Shown here: piece after piece, positions 35,692 through 45,413 of the stretch
Position numbering within the stretch: position 1 is the stretch's first letter
Layout of the letters: every line of letters begins with the position of its first letter
Assembly: GCA_036555515.1 (NCBI GenBank)
Contig: DATBLC010000055.1
Location: 7,730-71,729 of the forward strand
Source of the DNA: DATACQ01 sp036555515
Lineage (GTDB): Bacteria; Desulfobacterota; Binatia; UBA9968
Direction: 5' to 3'
Length of the DNA stretch: 64,000 bases
Position numbers and translations under genes: made by a program
Notes under the pieces: generated by a model
Databases searched by the model: none
What the model saw: the letters and a program-made list of their open reading frames with translations, nothing else
Told to the model about the DNA's origin: nothing

Positions 35692-38169
35692 ATGGTCGCC
35701 TCGCACCCCGAACCCAAAGGCTTAAATAGACGGATTCAGCATCCCTCAGTCTGGCTCGTCGTACCGACAGCGTTGCTTTTGCTCGGCCAGGCAACGGCGC
35801 CGTTCGCGCCGGCTGATACCTCCGCGGCGAGGTTTCTGCTTGTCGCGCCGCTGTTTCTTTGCCCGCTGGCAAAGAGTCGGCGTTGGGGCATGCTGCTGTT
35901 TCTTGGTGCCCTTGCCTTTGGCGTAGGTCATGTCAGGCACCGTGAGCTTCTTGAGCCGGTATTTCCGCCGAATCATCTGCGCTCGGCGATGAACCGCGCC
36001 GAGCCGCTTTACATTGAAGGTTCTTTATTGCAAGAGCCCGAAAAGCTGCCGAACCGAAGCCGCTGGATTATTCGGACCCAACGCATCTGGCATCCCACCG
36101 GGGCGGAGGAGATTACCGGAAACTTGCTTGTCACCGTACGAACTGTGCGGCGCGAGTGGCGCTTCGGCGACGGAGTACGCTTTAAGGTGCGGCCGGTAGT
36201 GCCCCGTGATAGCGGCAACCCCGGTGGCTTCAATTACGCGAGCTATTTGGCGCGGCGCGAGATTTACGCTTCTGCGTTTCTAGACAACGACCAAGACGTC
36301 GAGTTGGTGAAGCGCCAACCGGACAAGGTGCGGGGTTCCATCGAGGATTTGCGCAGAGCGATTCGCCGCCATATTCAGGAAAACTTCTCCGCGGCCAATG
36401 GCGCTTTGCTCAAAGCCCTGGTCATCGGCGACATGGGCGAAATCAACAAAGAGACGCGCGGCGCTTTCACAGCCGCCGGTGTGAACCATGTGCTGTCGAT
36501 CTCGGGGTTGCACGTGGCGATGCTGGGCTTGGTGGTCTTCGCGCTGATCCGCTTTGGCCTTGCCTGGAGCACGTATTGTTTGCTGCGTTGGAACTTGATC
36601 AAAGTAGCGGCGTTTTTTTCTTTCGTCGCGGTCGTATTCTACACCGCGCTGGCCGGCGCGATGGTGCCGACTGTGCGCTCGGCGATCATGATCGGTGCCT
36701 ACCAACTGGCGGTGTTGCTCGACCGGGAGGAAGAGGTATTCACCAGTCTCGCGTTGGCGGCCCTGCTGATCGCGCTGGTCTGGCCGGGAGTCATCGCGGA
36801 CATTTCGTTTCAACTGTCGTTTTTGGCTGTCTTGTTCATCGTCTGGGGCGCGCGCAAAATGCAAGCGCGGCGGGCGCCGAAAAGACGGGATGAATTGCCG
36901 CAGGAGCGAAGCTGGCTGCGGGAAAAGTTGCGCCAGGCTGCGCCGCATTTTATGGTGCCGCTAATCGCTACCATCGGCACTGGCCCCTTGATAGCGCACT
37001 ACTTCGGTCATCTTTCCCTGGCCGGCTTTGTAGCAAACCCGCTGATCGTGCCATTGATCGGGTTTATCGTGGTGCCCATCGGATTGATGGTGGGTTTTTT
37101 GGCGGTAATCGCGCCGCACGCGGCGCCGCCTCTCGTCTGGCTGGCGGAAAATTTACTCTCTTTGGCCCTTTGGCTGGTGGACTGGTTTGCCAGACTGCCT
37201 CTGGCCAATATCGGTGTGCCCGCGCCCAATGCCTGGGAAGTTATTGCGCTGTACTCGTTAATCCTTTTGCTGTTTGCACTCAAGCGCAATCGCTATGTCT
37301 TCGCCGCATTCGTCGTAATCGTAACAGGGCTGTGCGCGGACACCTATTATTGGTGGCATGAGCGCTGGCGGCGCGTTGAGTTGCGCGTCACCCATCTCAA
37401 CGTTGGCCAGGGCGACGCCGCCGTGGTGGAGTTGCCCGGCTCGAAGGTTTTGTTGCTTGATGCCGGGGGTACGGCGTTCGGCGACTTCGATCCCGGCGAA
37501 TCCATTGTCGCGCCATTTTTGCGCGCCCGGAAAATTCTCAAAGTTGATTATCTGGCAGTTACACATCCGCGCATCGACCACTACGGTGGCATGCGCGCCA
37601 TTGTGAGCGAGTTCGCTCCGTCGGAATTCTGGTCGGTAGGAGCGCGGGGCAAGACTCCTCGATTCGAGGATTTGGAGGACATGCTGAATCGCCGCAAGAT
37701 AACCCGTGTAGCGCTGAGCGAAACCAACGCCTGCCGGGTCGTTGATGGGGTCAAAATCTGCGTGCTTTTTTCGCCGGACGGCGGGGACGGCGGATCCGTG
37801 ATCCTGCGCCTCGAGTACGGCAGGCTGCGCTATTTATTCGCCGGTGATATCGGCAAACGAGAGGAAGCAGTGTCGCTGCGAGATCGAGAGGCACTGCGCA
37901 GCGTTGTGTTGAAAGTTCCCCGCCATGGGAGCACGACGGCGAGCGGCCCGGCATTTATTGCGGCAGTACGGCCCAGGCTTGCAATAATTTCCGCCGGCGC
38001 GCGCGGTCGCTTCGAGACCCAGCGCGACGAAGTGAGCGCGCGCTATCGGGACAGCGGCGCTGAAGTATTGCGCACGGATCACGACGGCGCCATCGTCGTC
38101 GAATCCGACGGCGCCAGCATTCGTTATCGAGGATACAAGAGTGAGAGGAAAGGCGTAATCAGATTTTGA
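35692..38169 (+). CDS. comEC: DNA internalisation competence protein ComEC/Rec2
   Basis: An 825-residue polytopic membrane protein with the full three-part layout: N-terminal membrane segments and an OB-like DUF4131 region (about 50-215), the competence-domain core (LISGLHVAMLGLV-like region SISGLHVAM, about 265-535), and a C-terminal metallo-beta-lactamase-fold domain (about 562-820) with LNVGQGDAAVVELPG and THPRIDHYGG. The last motif has Arg at a position that often carries Asp or His. It forms the inner-membrane channel for transforming DNA. It is 6 nt after uvrC and probably cotranscribed. Confidence 0.96.
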   Translation: MVASHPEPKGLNRRIQHPSVWLVVPTALLLLGQATAPFAPADTSAARFLLVAPLFLCPLAKSRRWGMLLFLGALAFGVGHVRHRELLEPVFPPNHLRSAMNRAEPLYIEGSLLQEPEKLPNRSRWIIRTQRIWHPTGAEEITGNLLVTVRTVRREWRFGDGVRFKVRPVVPRDSGNPGGFNYASYLARREIYASAFLDNDQDVELVKRQPDKVRGSIEDLRRAIRRHIQENFSAANGALLKALVIGDMGEINKETRGAFTAAGVNHVLSISGLHVAMLGLVVFALIRFGLAWSTYCLLRWNLIKVAAFFSFVAVVFYTALAGAMVPTVRSAIMIGAYQLAVLLDREEEVFTSLALAALLIALVWPGVIADISFQLSFLAVLFIVWGARKMQARRAPKRRDELPQERSWLREKLRQAAPHFMVPLIATIGTGPLIAHYFGHLSLAGFVANPLIVPLIGFIVVPIGLMVGFLAVIAPHAAPPLVWLAENLLSLALWLVDWFARLPLANIGVPAPNAWEVIALYSLILLLFALKRNRYVFAAFVVIVTGLCADTYYWWHERWRRVELRVTHLNVGQGDAAVVELPGSKVLLLDAGGTAFGDFDPGESIVAPFLRARKILKVDYLAVTHPRIDHYGGMRAIVSEFAPSEFWSVGARGKTPRFEDLEDMLNRRKITRVALSETNACRVVDGVKICVLFSPDGGDGGSVILRLEYGRLRYLFAGDIGKREEAVSLRDREALRSVVLKVPRHGSTTASGPAFIAAVRPRLAIISAGARGRFETQRDEVSARYRDSGAEVLRTDHDGAIVVESDGASIRYRGYKSERKGVIRF

Positions 38170-38189
38170 TGCGATGGATGCCGATTACG

Positions 38190-38270
38190 TCAAAATAATC
38201 AAATCGTTCAAGGCACCCGACAATCCAGGAGAGTTTGCAACGATGTGACCGATTCGAACGGCTTGAACCC
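38190..38270. repeat. 9-bp phased repeat, direct then inverted
   Basis: TCAA units occur at 9-nt steps at about 38190-38215 (TCAAAATAA, TCAAATCGT, TCAAGGCAC), and the inverted form TTCGAACGG, CTTGAACCC follows at about 38253-38270. It fills the gap between convergent comEC and the epimerase gene. Confidence 0.5.
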
Positions 38271-38298
38271 GTGGCTCCAGGGGTTATTTCCGGTCAAA

Positions 38299-39240
38299 TT
38301 ACCCAAGCGCTTTTAGTTCCTCGATGTAATCCTTGAAGCCCGCCTCGATGTCGAAATCCGGCTGCCAGCCGAGCACTTCCTTGGCTTTCTTGATGACCAT
38401 CGGCTGCTTCGCCGAGCGCGGTTTGGTTCCCGGAATGATTTCGACTTGCAGTTTGGGCAGTAGCTTTTCTGCGGTGGCGACGAGGTTATCGAATGAAATC
38501 ACCACGCCGGTGCCGATGTTGAGTGTCACGGGCTCTTTGAGCGGAGTCGTAGCCGCCTTGTCGAGGGCGCGGCCCAGATCTTTATAGTAGACGTACTCAA
38601 AATCGCGCGCCACCTCCTGAGCTATCTTGACGACACCGCCTTTAATCCCTGTTTGGAGCATGTTCTGCACCATCTCGCCGCCGCCGGAACCGCCAGCGAA
38701 ATGACCGACTCCGTAAACGTTGGCAAGGCGCAAGACGATCAACTCGAAACCGAACATACGCTGATAGGCTTCGACCATCAGCTCTTTGGCCACCTTCGAG
38801 TTGCCATAGGGCTCCCCCGGTCCGCGGCGGAAATCTTCGTCGATGGGGTTGGGTTCGCCTTGGCGCCGGTCGTAGACACCGAAGGTGCTGATCTGCACGA
38901 GACGTTTGACGCCGGTCAAGCGCACGGCTTCGGCGACGTTGATCGTGCCCATGACGTTGATTTGTAGGCCGGTATAAACGGGTTGGGCCACTTTGCCGCC
39001 GATCAGACCGGCGGTGTGCAGGACGGTGTCGCATTTGTGTTTCTGAAGCGTCTCGATCAGCGACGGCAAATCACGAATATCCCGCTGCACGACGGTAACA
39101 TCGGCGCCGCCAAGTTTGTGCGCGAGAAAATCTTTTCGTGGCGCGACGTCGTAGAAAACCACTTTTTCGCCCCGCTTTAACGCGTTTTGCGCATAAGAAG
39201 TGCCGACTAAACCCAAACCCGTAATCAGCGTCGTGCCCAT
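38299..39240 (-). CDS. NAD-dependent epimerase/dehydratase (extended SDR)
   Basis: A 313-residue extended short-chain dehydrogenase/reductase. The N-terminal TTLITGLGLVGTSYAQ gives GxGxxG for NAD binding, DIRDLPS follows the second strand, and PYGNSKVAKE has the catalytic YxxxK with an upstream Ser/Thr (ISTFGVYD). It likely acts on a nucleotide sugar or similar carbonyl substrate. ATG 39240 is preferred to GTG 39246 because AAAGGAG ends directly at the GTG but leaves 5 nt to the ATG. The gene stands alone. The substrate is unknown. Confidence 0.88.
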   Translation of the reverse strand: MGTTLITGLGLVGTSYAQNALKRGEKVVFYDVAPRKDFLAHKLGGADVTVVQRDIRDLPSLIETLQKHKCDTVLHTAGLIGGKVAQPVYTGLQINVMGTINVAEAVRLTGVKRLVQISTFGVYDRRQGEPNPIDEDFRRGPGEPYGNSKVAKELMVEAYQRMFGFELIVLRLANVYGVGHFAGGSGGGEMVQNMLQTGIKGGVVKIAQEVARDFEYVYYKDLGRALDKAATTPLKEPVTLNIGTGVVISFDNLVATAEKLLPKLQVEIIPGTKPRSAKQPMVIKKAKEVLGWQPDFDIEAGFKDYIEELKALG

Positions 39241-39435
39241 ATTCACTCCTTTCTCCGCTGGTGCATTTCGCTTCTCGTTTACTTCAAGTAATGCAAAATG
39301 TCCAGGCCCGGAACGCGATTGAATTGGCGCTTGGACAGGGTGTTCGGCGCCCTATAGTATGAGGGATTGAATGTAAAATGTTCGACAAAGAAATAGCGCG
39401 ATGCGCTTGAAAAAGTAAACTTGCTCGCCATGGGC

Positions 39436-41934
39436 TTACCAATTTCCGACCACGGGCCGGTCGCCGGCTTTGCCGAAGGCAGCGACACAGATGTCGATCG
39501 TACAGCTGTCCATTCGACCATTGCCGTTCTTATCCAAGAACCATTCACCGGTGCCAGGGCGAAAGACGCCAATTCTTGCTTTGCCCGTGCCGTCCCAGTC
39601 ACCTGCCACCGGTAAATCAGTCGTTCGGCCAAAACCCGAAAGGCATTTGTCCACGTTACAGCCGTCCCAAACTCCATTGCCGTTATAGTCTAACTGCCAG
39701 GTGGGTCCATCCGCATCGAAAACGCCAAGTTTGTCTTCACCGCTTCCGTTCCAATCGCCGAGAACCGCAAAGTCCCCGGGATTGCCAAACTTTGAGACGC
39801 AAGCATCGACGCCGCAACCGTCGTAGACCCAGTTTTTGTTCGTATCGAACTGCCAAACACCCCTATCAGTGACGGTGTTTTTGCCGTTCACATTAGTGAT
39901 CACCGCGGAGCGAAAAATTCCAATGACGGGGTTATCCGAATCCTTTTGATAACCCACCAAGGGGATGTCTCCCGGCGAGCCGAGAGACGTAACACAGACG
40001 TCAACCGAGCAGCCATCCCACTGGCCGTTGCCGTTACGGTCCAAGTACCATCTGCCGTTGGCCGCAGTGAATGTTCCGATTTGAGCTGTCTCGCCGCTAT
40101 TCCAGTTTCCGACAACCGGTAAGCCGTCGCTCTGCGCCACCCATTTTAAACACATGTCAACCGAGCAACCATCCCAAAGGCCGTTACCGTTACGGTCGAG
40201 AAAAAACTCGCCTGTGGTCGGACGATAAACGCCGATTTTAGCCGTGGCCGGCACAGCGGCACCAAAGACTGCCGTAACCGAAGTACTCCCGCTCACGGTC
40301 ACGGTGCAGCTACTGGCTTGGCCGCATTCACCGCCGCTCCAACCTCTAAAAACCGACCCGGCAGCAGGTGTAGCCGTCAGTTTAACCGATGTGCCGGACG
40401 CGAAGGGCTCATTGCAGTCGCTTCCGCAATTGATCCCGGCGGGTGTTGATTTTACAGCGCCGGTTCCGCTTCCCGATTTGCTTATGTTCAAACCGACGGA
40501 CTGCGAGCTGAAAGTGGCGGTGCAGGCGATATCGGTGTTCATGGTGACCGCGCCGTCTTGGCAATCCGCGTTGCCGCTCCAGCCGCTGAAGATTGACCCG
40601 GACACGGGAGTGGCGGTCAGTTTGACAAGGGTGCCAACACCGTACGCCTGAGCGCAGACCGTGCCGCAATCGACACCGCTGGGTGAGCTGGTTACGGTTC
40701 CGTTACCGGATCCGTTGCTCGTGAGGGCTTTCACCACGCTGACGCTTAAGGTGGCGCTTGACGCGGCAGAGTCAGACGTAGAGAGCAATCCCGCGTCAGC
40801 CGCTAATGCAACCGTGGTTGTGGATGAAGTCGACGCGACAGAAGTCGACGTAGCGCCGGGAGTGAAATTTAAGTCCGTGGTCAAAATGATAGAATCCAGC
40901 TTCGTGCCGTCTTCTCGTTGTCTGAAAGCGATCTGAACACTCCCTGCCGCGAACGACAAAGTTGCAACCTTGTTCCACTTCCAAGCAGTGCTTAGGGGAA
41001 CAGACCATTCCTTTACGAGAGTCCCGTTTCTGGTTACGTAAAAAGAATCGCTGCTCCCGTCGGGCGCAATCGTCCGAGCCCACAAAGCCCGGGTTCCGGC
41101 CTGAGGAATATTGATGGTAAATCTAACCTGTCCGGGGCCTCCATTAGTGCCATCCGTATAGTTACTGCCGCTTCCTTGGGGGACCACCACGTACTTTCCT
41201 CCAGAAGCTGCACTATCGGATCGAATTGCCATCGGCGCTGTGAGGGTACCCGCCTCGGCCTGCACGGTAATCGTGCTTCCGGAAGTCGTCGACGATGCGA
41301 CGACCGCCAAAGTGAAAGCTGCAGTTCTGACAAGACCGCCGCCCGTTCCTGTGACGGTGATTAAGTAATTCCCGGTAGGGGTGGAGGACGAGGTCGTTAT
41401 GTTCAATGTTCGCGAACAGGTTGGAGTGCACGAGTTTGACGTGGCATAGGAGGCCGTGGAGCCACTGGGAAGACCCGCGGTTGAAAAAGAAACCGCCTGA
41501 GAGGAACCAGAGGCGAGCGTGGCCGTAATGACATTGCTTACCGACTGTCCACGAGTCACTGATTTATTACCGCCGTGAGTGAGTGAGAAATTAAACGTCG
41601 ACGAGCCACTAGGTGTAGTCTTGCACGCTTCGGGTGTATACGGCGAAAAGCCGGCTGAATTATAGGCGCGTATTCGGTAGCAAAAAGTAGTCGCCGCAGC
41701 GAGCCCGCTATTAACGTAGGACTTAACGTTTGCCCCGACTGTGGCAATCTGAGCGAATGTTCCGCCAGTGCCGGTTTTCCGTTCGATCAAGAACCCGGTT
41801 TCGTTGCTTGAGTTATCAGTCCACGACAATGTAATATCGGCGGCGACGATGGGACTAAGCCATCCTGCAGCAAGCGTCACCAGAAAAGTGGCGATTGCGA
41901 TTAGGGTTAGGCTGCTGATCGGGTTCTGAATCAT
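39436..41934 (-). CDS. Large secreted multidomain protein with calcium-loop repeats
   Basis: An 832-residue exported protein. It has a signal peptide 1-32 (ends GWLSPIVAA), a fibronectin type III domain (about 33-112), an Ig-like domain (about 118-215) and a carbohydrate-binding-like domain of CBM6/35 style (about 222-352, QAEAG ... YVVVPQGSG ... DGTKLDSIIL). Then come a Ser/Thr-rich linker, two cysteine-bearing InlB-B-like repeats (VKLTATP...GWSG) at about 395-555, and five C-terminal repeats of about 50 residues, each with a D-x-N-x-N-x3-D-x-C loop and a nearby D-x-C. The loops resemble dockerin/EF-hand calcium sites combined with FG-GAP/VCBS-like blades. ATG 41934 has AAGGAG at 7-nt spacing. 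It probably acts at the cell surface on polysaccharide or in adhesion. No catalytic domain is visible. Confidence 0.85.
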   Translation of the reverse strand: MIQNPISSLTLIAIATFLVTLAAGWLSPIVAADITLSWTDNSSNETGFLIERKTGTGGTFAQIATVGANVKSYVNSGLAAATTFCYRIRAYNSAGFSPYTPEACKTTPSGSSTFNFSLTHGGNKSVTRGQSVSNVITATLASGSSQAVSFSTAGLPSGSTASYATSNSCTPTCSRTLNITTSSSTPTGNYLITVTGTGGGLVRTAAFTLAVVASSTTSGSTITVQAEAGTLTAPMAIRSDSAASGGKYVVVPQGSGSNYTDGTNGGPGQVRFTINIPQAGTRALWARTIAPDGSSDSFYVTRNGTLVKEWSVPLSTAWKWNKVATLSFAAGSVQIAFRQREDGTKLDSIILTTDLNFTPGATSTSVASTSSTTTVALAADAGLLSTSDSAASSATLSVSVVKALTSNGSGNGTVTSSPSGVDCGTVCAQAYGVGTLVKLTATPVSGSIFSGWSGNADCQDGAVTMNTDIACTATFSSQSVGLNISKSGSGTGAVKSTPAGINCGSDCNEPFASGTSVKLTATPAAGSVFRGWSGGECGQASSCTVTVSGSTSVTAVFGAAVPATAKIGVYRPTTGEFFLDRNGNGLWDGCSVDMCLKWVAQSDGLPVVGNWNSGETAQIGTFTAANGRWYLDRNGNGQWDGCSVDVCVTSLGSPGDIPLVGYQKDSDNPVIGIFRSAVITNVNGKNTVTDRGVWQFDTNKNWVYDGCGVDACVSKFGNPGDFAVLGDWNGSGEDKLGVFDADGPTWQLDYNGNGVWDGCNVDKCLSGFGRTTDLPVAGDWDGTGKARIGVFRPGTGEWFLDKNGNGRMDSCTIDICVAAFGKAGDRPVVGNW

Positions 41935-42670
41935 CGATGTCTCCTTTCTGCGAGCCGCAGTGGCCGACAAGTCGCCGAAGATTCGCACGGCGATCTAACA
42001 TCGCTGCCACTTATCAGTTTCGTTCCATTGGAAGTCCGACCCAGCAGCGCGAACTACCACACATCAGCTCTGAGTCCAGAACTTAGGCTGAAACTTACTC
42101 TTCAAAAATGAGAAATATGAAAATTTTTTTTGCAACTTTGCAAATAATGTACCAGATTACCGACAGCTCGATTCTGTTGAATGTTAGAGCGGCCCGCACG
42201 GCCGCCAATCAAATCAATCGCGAGCCGGAGCAACTTAACAAACGAGCTTTAAATCAAAGGCTTATGGACGATCGGACAGCACAACGCGCTTCAGAGACTA
42301 ATCGCGGAACAGTTTGCAATTCCACCGGGGCGGTCGATATAAAACAAAGTCTTGAAAATCTTGATGGGATGGTGTTTGGAATGTAACGCATAAAGTGGAG
42401 GGAAAAAGCAACAAGAGCCTGTTTGGAAAGCCTTCACCTTTTGTTTTATATTTGTGCAGCTCTTGGGATTGCTGGAGGTCGTAGAATGTGCCCCTCCGAA
42501 TGATGATAGGCAATTGAGAACTTTGATCGAATCCGTTTGAAAAAACTCTGCCAACGTAGGCAAAATAGGAACACAGCAGATAGCGATTGCGAAAAGTTGC
42601 GAGAGGGGAGGAGTATTTTTTATAGTCTCTCGTTGGCGACTCTTGCCATAGGTGGAGAAAGTTGTGAGTC
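41935..42670. other. Long leader/intergenic region before thrC
   Basis: About 735 nt between divergent genes and more AT-rich than the surroundings. A frame at 42108-42386 (92 codons, start MRNMKIFFATLQIMYQ) has no recognisable motif and no ribosome site, so I did not call it. The stretch should hold both promoters; no clear riboswitch, tRNA or terminator is visible. Confidence 0.5.
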
Positions 42671-44020
42671 ATGAGCTATAACGCGTGGTTTCAATGCATA
42701 AGTGATTGTCCGGGGCAATATAGTCTGCTGGAGATCATCTATCGATGTCCGAAATGTGCTGGTCTACTCGAAGTGCGTCACGATATGGATGCACTGGCGA
42801 CCAGGGCCGCCGCGGCCTGGATCAAGCTGTTCGATGATCGCTTGGGCCAGAACGTGTATCCGTATGGATCGGGGGTCTGGGCCAAGAAGGAGTGGGTCGT
42901 TCCGTTTATAGATAACGCCAATATCGTCTCTATGTGCGAGGGCAATACCAATCTGTTTTGGGCGAACCGTTACGGCAAGCAACTTCACCTGGAAGATCTC
43001 TGGGTCAAACAGTGCGGCAATTCGCACACGGGATCCTTTAAGGATCTGGGCATGACCGTTTTGGTCTCCGTAGTTAACCAGATGATCGCCAACGGTGAGC
43101 CCATCGATGCAGTCGCCTGCGCGTCGACAGGGGACACGTCGGCGGCGCTGGCGGCTTACGGTGCGGCGGCAGGGATTCCGACCGTGGTATTCCTGCCGCG
43201 GGACAAAGTATCACCGGCGCAGTTGGTACAACCACTCGCCAACGGCGCATTGGTGTTGTCCCTCGACACTGATTTCGATGGTTGCATGGCCGCGGTCCAG
43301 GAGGTCACCCGGCACAAGCATATATACCTTGCTAATTCGATGAACAGCCTACGCATCGAGGGTCAGAAAACCATCGCCGTCGAAATCGTCCAACAGTTCG
43401 ACTGGGAAGTGCCGGATTGGGTAATTTTGCCGGGCGGCAACCTGGGCAACGTGAGCGCTATAGGCAAGGGATTCTTGATGTTGCGCGACCTGGGTTTGAT
43501 CTCAAAGCTGCCGCGCATCTGTGTGGCGCAGGCGGAGCATGCCAATCCCTTTTATCTCTCCTATTTGAAAAGCTTCGAGCAATTCGAGCCAATCACGGCG
43601 CGGAAAACTTTGGCCAGCGCGATTCAGATCGGCAATCCGGTGAGCATTCGCAAAGCGATATCGACATTGCAGCGCTTTAACGGAGTGGTGGAGCAGGCTT
43701 CTGAGCTGGAGCTGGCCGAAGAAGTGGCGCGAGCGGACCGCACCGGTATGTTCAATTGCCCGCACACCGGCGTAGCGCTGGCGGCGTTGCGCAAATTGGT
43801 GGCACGCAAAGTCATTCGCGGGCATGAGCGCGTCGTGGTCATCTCCACCGCCCATGGCCTAAAATTTGCGGACCAGAAAATCGCCTATCACGCCGGCGCT
43901 CTCGAAGGTATCCAGGGTACCCAAGCCAATCGCCCAGTGGAGTCGAGCGCTGACCCGAAGCACATCAGCGACGCGATCTCCCGCTACGTCGAGCGCTTGC
44001 GGCTATTGGACCGGCAATGA
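42671..44020 (+). CDS. thrC: Threonine synthase
   Basis: A 449-residue PLP enzyme (fold type II). It starts with a four-cysteine zinc-ribbon-like segment (C9, C13, C26, C29), followed by the PLP Lys124 in GNSHTGSFKDLGM. SMCEGNTNL and the CASTGDTSAALAAYGA phosphate loop match threonine synthases of the long bacterial/plant type. It converts O-phosphohomoserine to threonine. The stop overlaps the start of the cystathionine-synthase-like gene by 4 nt, so two enzymes at the branch between threonine and methionine are coupled. Confidence 0.92.
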   Translation: MSYNAWFQCISDCPGQYSLLEIIYRCPKCAGLLEVRHDMDALATRAAAAWIKLFDDRLGQNVYPYGSGVWAKKEWVVPFIDNANIVSMCEGNTNLFWANRYGKQLHLEDLWVKQCGNSHTGSFKDLGMTVLVSVVNQMIANGEPIDAVACASTGDTSAALAAYGAAAGIPTVVFLPRDKVSPAQLVQPLANGALVLSLDTDFDGCMAAVQEVTRHKHIYLANSMNSLRIEGQKTIAVEIVQQFDWEVPDWVILPGGNLGNVSAIGKGFLMLRDLGLISKLPRICVAQAEHANPFYLSYLKSFEQFEPITARKTLASAIQIGNPVSIRKAISTLQRFNGVVEQASELELAEEVARADRTGMFNCPHTGVALAALRKLVARKVIRGHERVVVISTAHGLKFADQKIAYHAGALEGIQGTQANRPVESSADPKHISDAISRYVERLRLLDRQ

Positions 44021-45240
44021 GTCAATCACAGAATAAGACGGCCATCCCTGCGAGCGGTTCCGGCGAAAGGTCGCCCGGCTTCAGCACCCTGGCCGTGCAC
44101 GGCGGCGAACCGCGGCCAAAGCTGGGCAATTCCCTGGCAACGCCCATCATCCAGACCGCGACCTATACTTTCGCCGATACGCGGGAGCTTCATGACCATT
44201 TTCAGCGGCGCATCGAGCGCGAAGAATACGGCCGCTACGGCAATCCCACCCAGCGCATCGCCGAACAGAAGTTGGCGACGTTGGAAGGCGCCGAAGATTG
44301 CCTGCTCTTCGCCAGCGGCATGGCCGCGGTGACGACCACGCTCTACGCAGTGTTGGGCCATGGTTCTCACGTGGTCGTGACGGACGACTCATATCGGCGC
44401 ACGCGTCAATTCTTGACGCAAATTCTACACCGCTACGGTATCGAAGTGTCGGTGGTTCCCGCCGACGACTATCAAGCGATGGAAGAAGCGATCCGGCCTA
44501 CGACCCGCGTTCTCGTCAGCGAATCACCGACCAATCCGTATAATCGAATCGTCGACATGGAGCGCTTTGCCGGCATTGGCCTGAAGCACCGCGTCAAAAC
44601 GATGATCGATGCGACCTTCGCGACGCCGTTCAACCAGCGGCCGCTGGCGTTCGGCGTCGATATCGTGATGCATTCGGCGACGAAATATCTCGGCGGCCAT
44701 AACGATCTGCTGGCTGGCGCGGTGCTTGGCTCGGCCGAATTGGTGGACGGCATTCGCTCATTGCAAGCCGTCACCGGGGCGATTCTCGATCCGTTGGCCG
44801 CCTATCTGCTGGTGCGGGGCCTAAAAACCTTCGCGCTGCGCGTTGCGCGGCAAAATGCCAACGCCCAGGCGCTCGCCGAGTTTCTCGCCACCCATCCGAA
44901 AATCACCGCGGTGCATTATGCAGGGCTGCCTTCACATCCGCACCACGATGTTGCGCGGCGCCAGATGCGCGGTTTTGGCGGCGTGGTTTCTTTCGAAGTA
45001 GCGGGCGATTTGGCGGCAACCTCGCGAGTCGTGGACGCTTGCCGGATTCCGCAGATCGCTCCCTCCCTCGGAGGAGTCGAGAGCCTAATCGAACAACCCG
45101 CGCTAATGAGTTTCTACGAGCTGAGCACCGAAGAACGCCTCATGGTCGGCATCAAGGATAATTTGATCCGCTACTCCGTCGGCATCGAAGATGCAGACGA
45201 TCTCATCGCCGACCTCGCTGGCGCTTTAGCGCAGGCGTAA
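44017..45240 (+). CDS. Cys/Met-metabolism PLP enzyme, cystathionine gamma-synthase type
   Basis: A 407-residue fold-type I PLP enzyme: STLAVHGGEPRP at the start, YGRYGNPTQ, ASGMAAVTTTL for phosphate binding, ESPTNPYNRIVD, and Lys223 in HSATKYLGGHNDLLAG. The family includes cystathionine gamma-synthase, beta- and gamma-lyases and O-acylhomoserine sulfhydrylases, which are hard to separate by sequence alone. Overlap with thrC (ATGA, 44017-44020) suggests it uses O-phosphohomoserine or an acylhomoserine to make cystathionine for methionine. Family call firm, exact reaction inferred. Confidence 0.9.
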   Translation: MSQSQNKTAIPASGSGERSPGFSTLAVHGGEPRPKLGNSLATPIIQTATYTFADTRELHDHFQRRIEREEYGRYGNPTQRIAEQKLATLEGAEDCLLFASGMAAVTTTLYAVLGHGSHVVVTDDSYRRTRQFLTQILHRYGIEVSVVPADDYQAMEEAIRPTTRVLVSESPTNPYNRIVDMERFAGIGLKHRVKTMIDATFATPFNQRPLAFGVDIVMHSATKYLGGHNDLLAGAVLGSAELVDGIRSLQAVTGAILDPLAAYLLVRGLKTFALRVARQNANAQALAEFLATHPKITAVHYAGLPSHPHHDVARRQMRGFGGVVSFEVAGDLAATSRVVDACRIPQIAPSLGGVESLIEQPALMSFYELSTEERLMVGIKDNLIRYSVGIEDADDLIADLAGALAQA

Positions 45241-45310
45241 TCGAGCATAAGAGATTCTTACCGCGAAGACGCTAGGACGGGCCGACGCGGCAACCAAACG
45301 AAACGGAGAT

Positions 45311-45384
45311 TTCACCACGAAGGAGATGAAGTTTAAGAGTATTTATCTCCCAACTGTTCGTGTCTTTCGTGAACTTCGTGGTGA
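45311..45384. repeat. Palindromic element with TTCGTGNNN units in 9-bp phase
   Basis: TCACCACGAAG (45312-45322) is inverted exactly as CTTCGTGGTGA (45374-45384). The right arm is three TTCGTG units at 45357, 45366 and 45375, exactly 9 nt apart. It lies just after the thrC/cystathionine-synthase operon and before the convergent cupin gene end. It could fold as a long hairpin in RNA. Confidence 0.65.
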
Positions 45385-45413
45385 CCAGCCTTTTCGCGAA
45401 TAAGCCGCTACTG

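Noticed and set aside
42108..42386. 92-codon frame before thrC
   Set aside because: No ribosome site, no motif and ordinary composition for AT-rich intergenic DNA.
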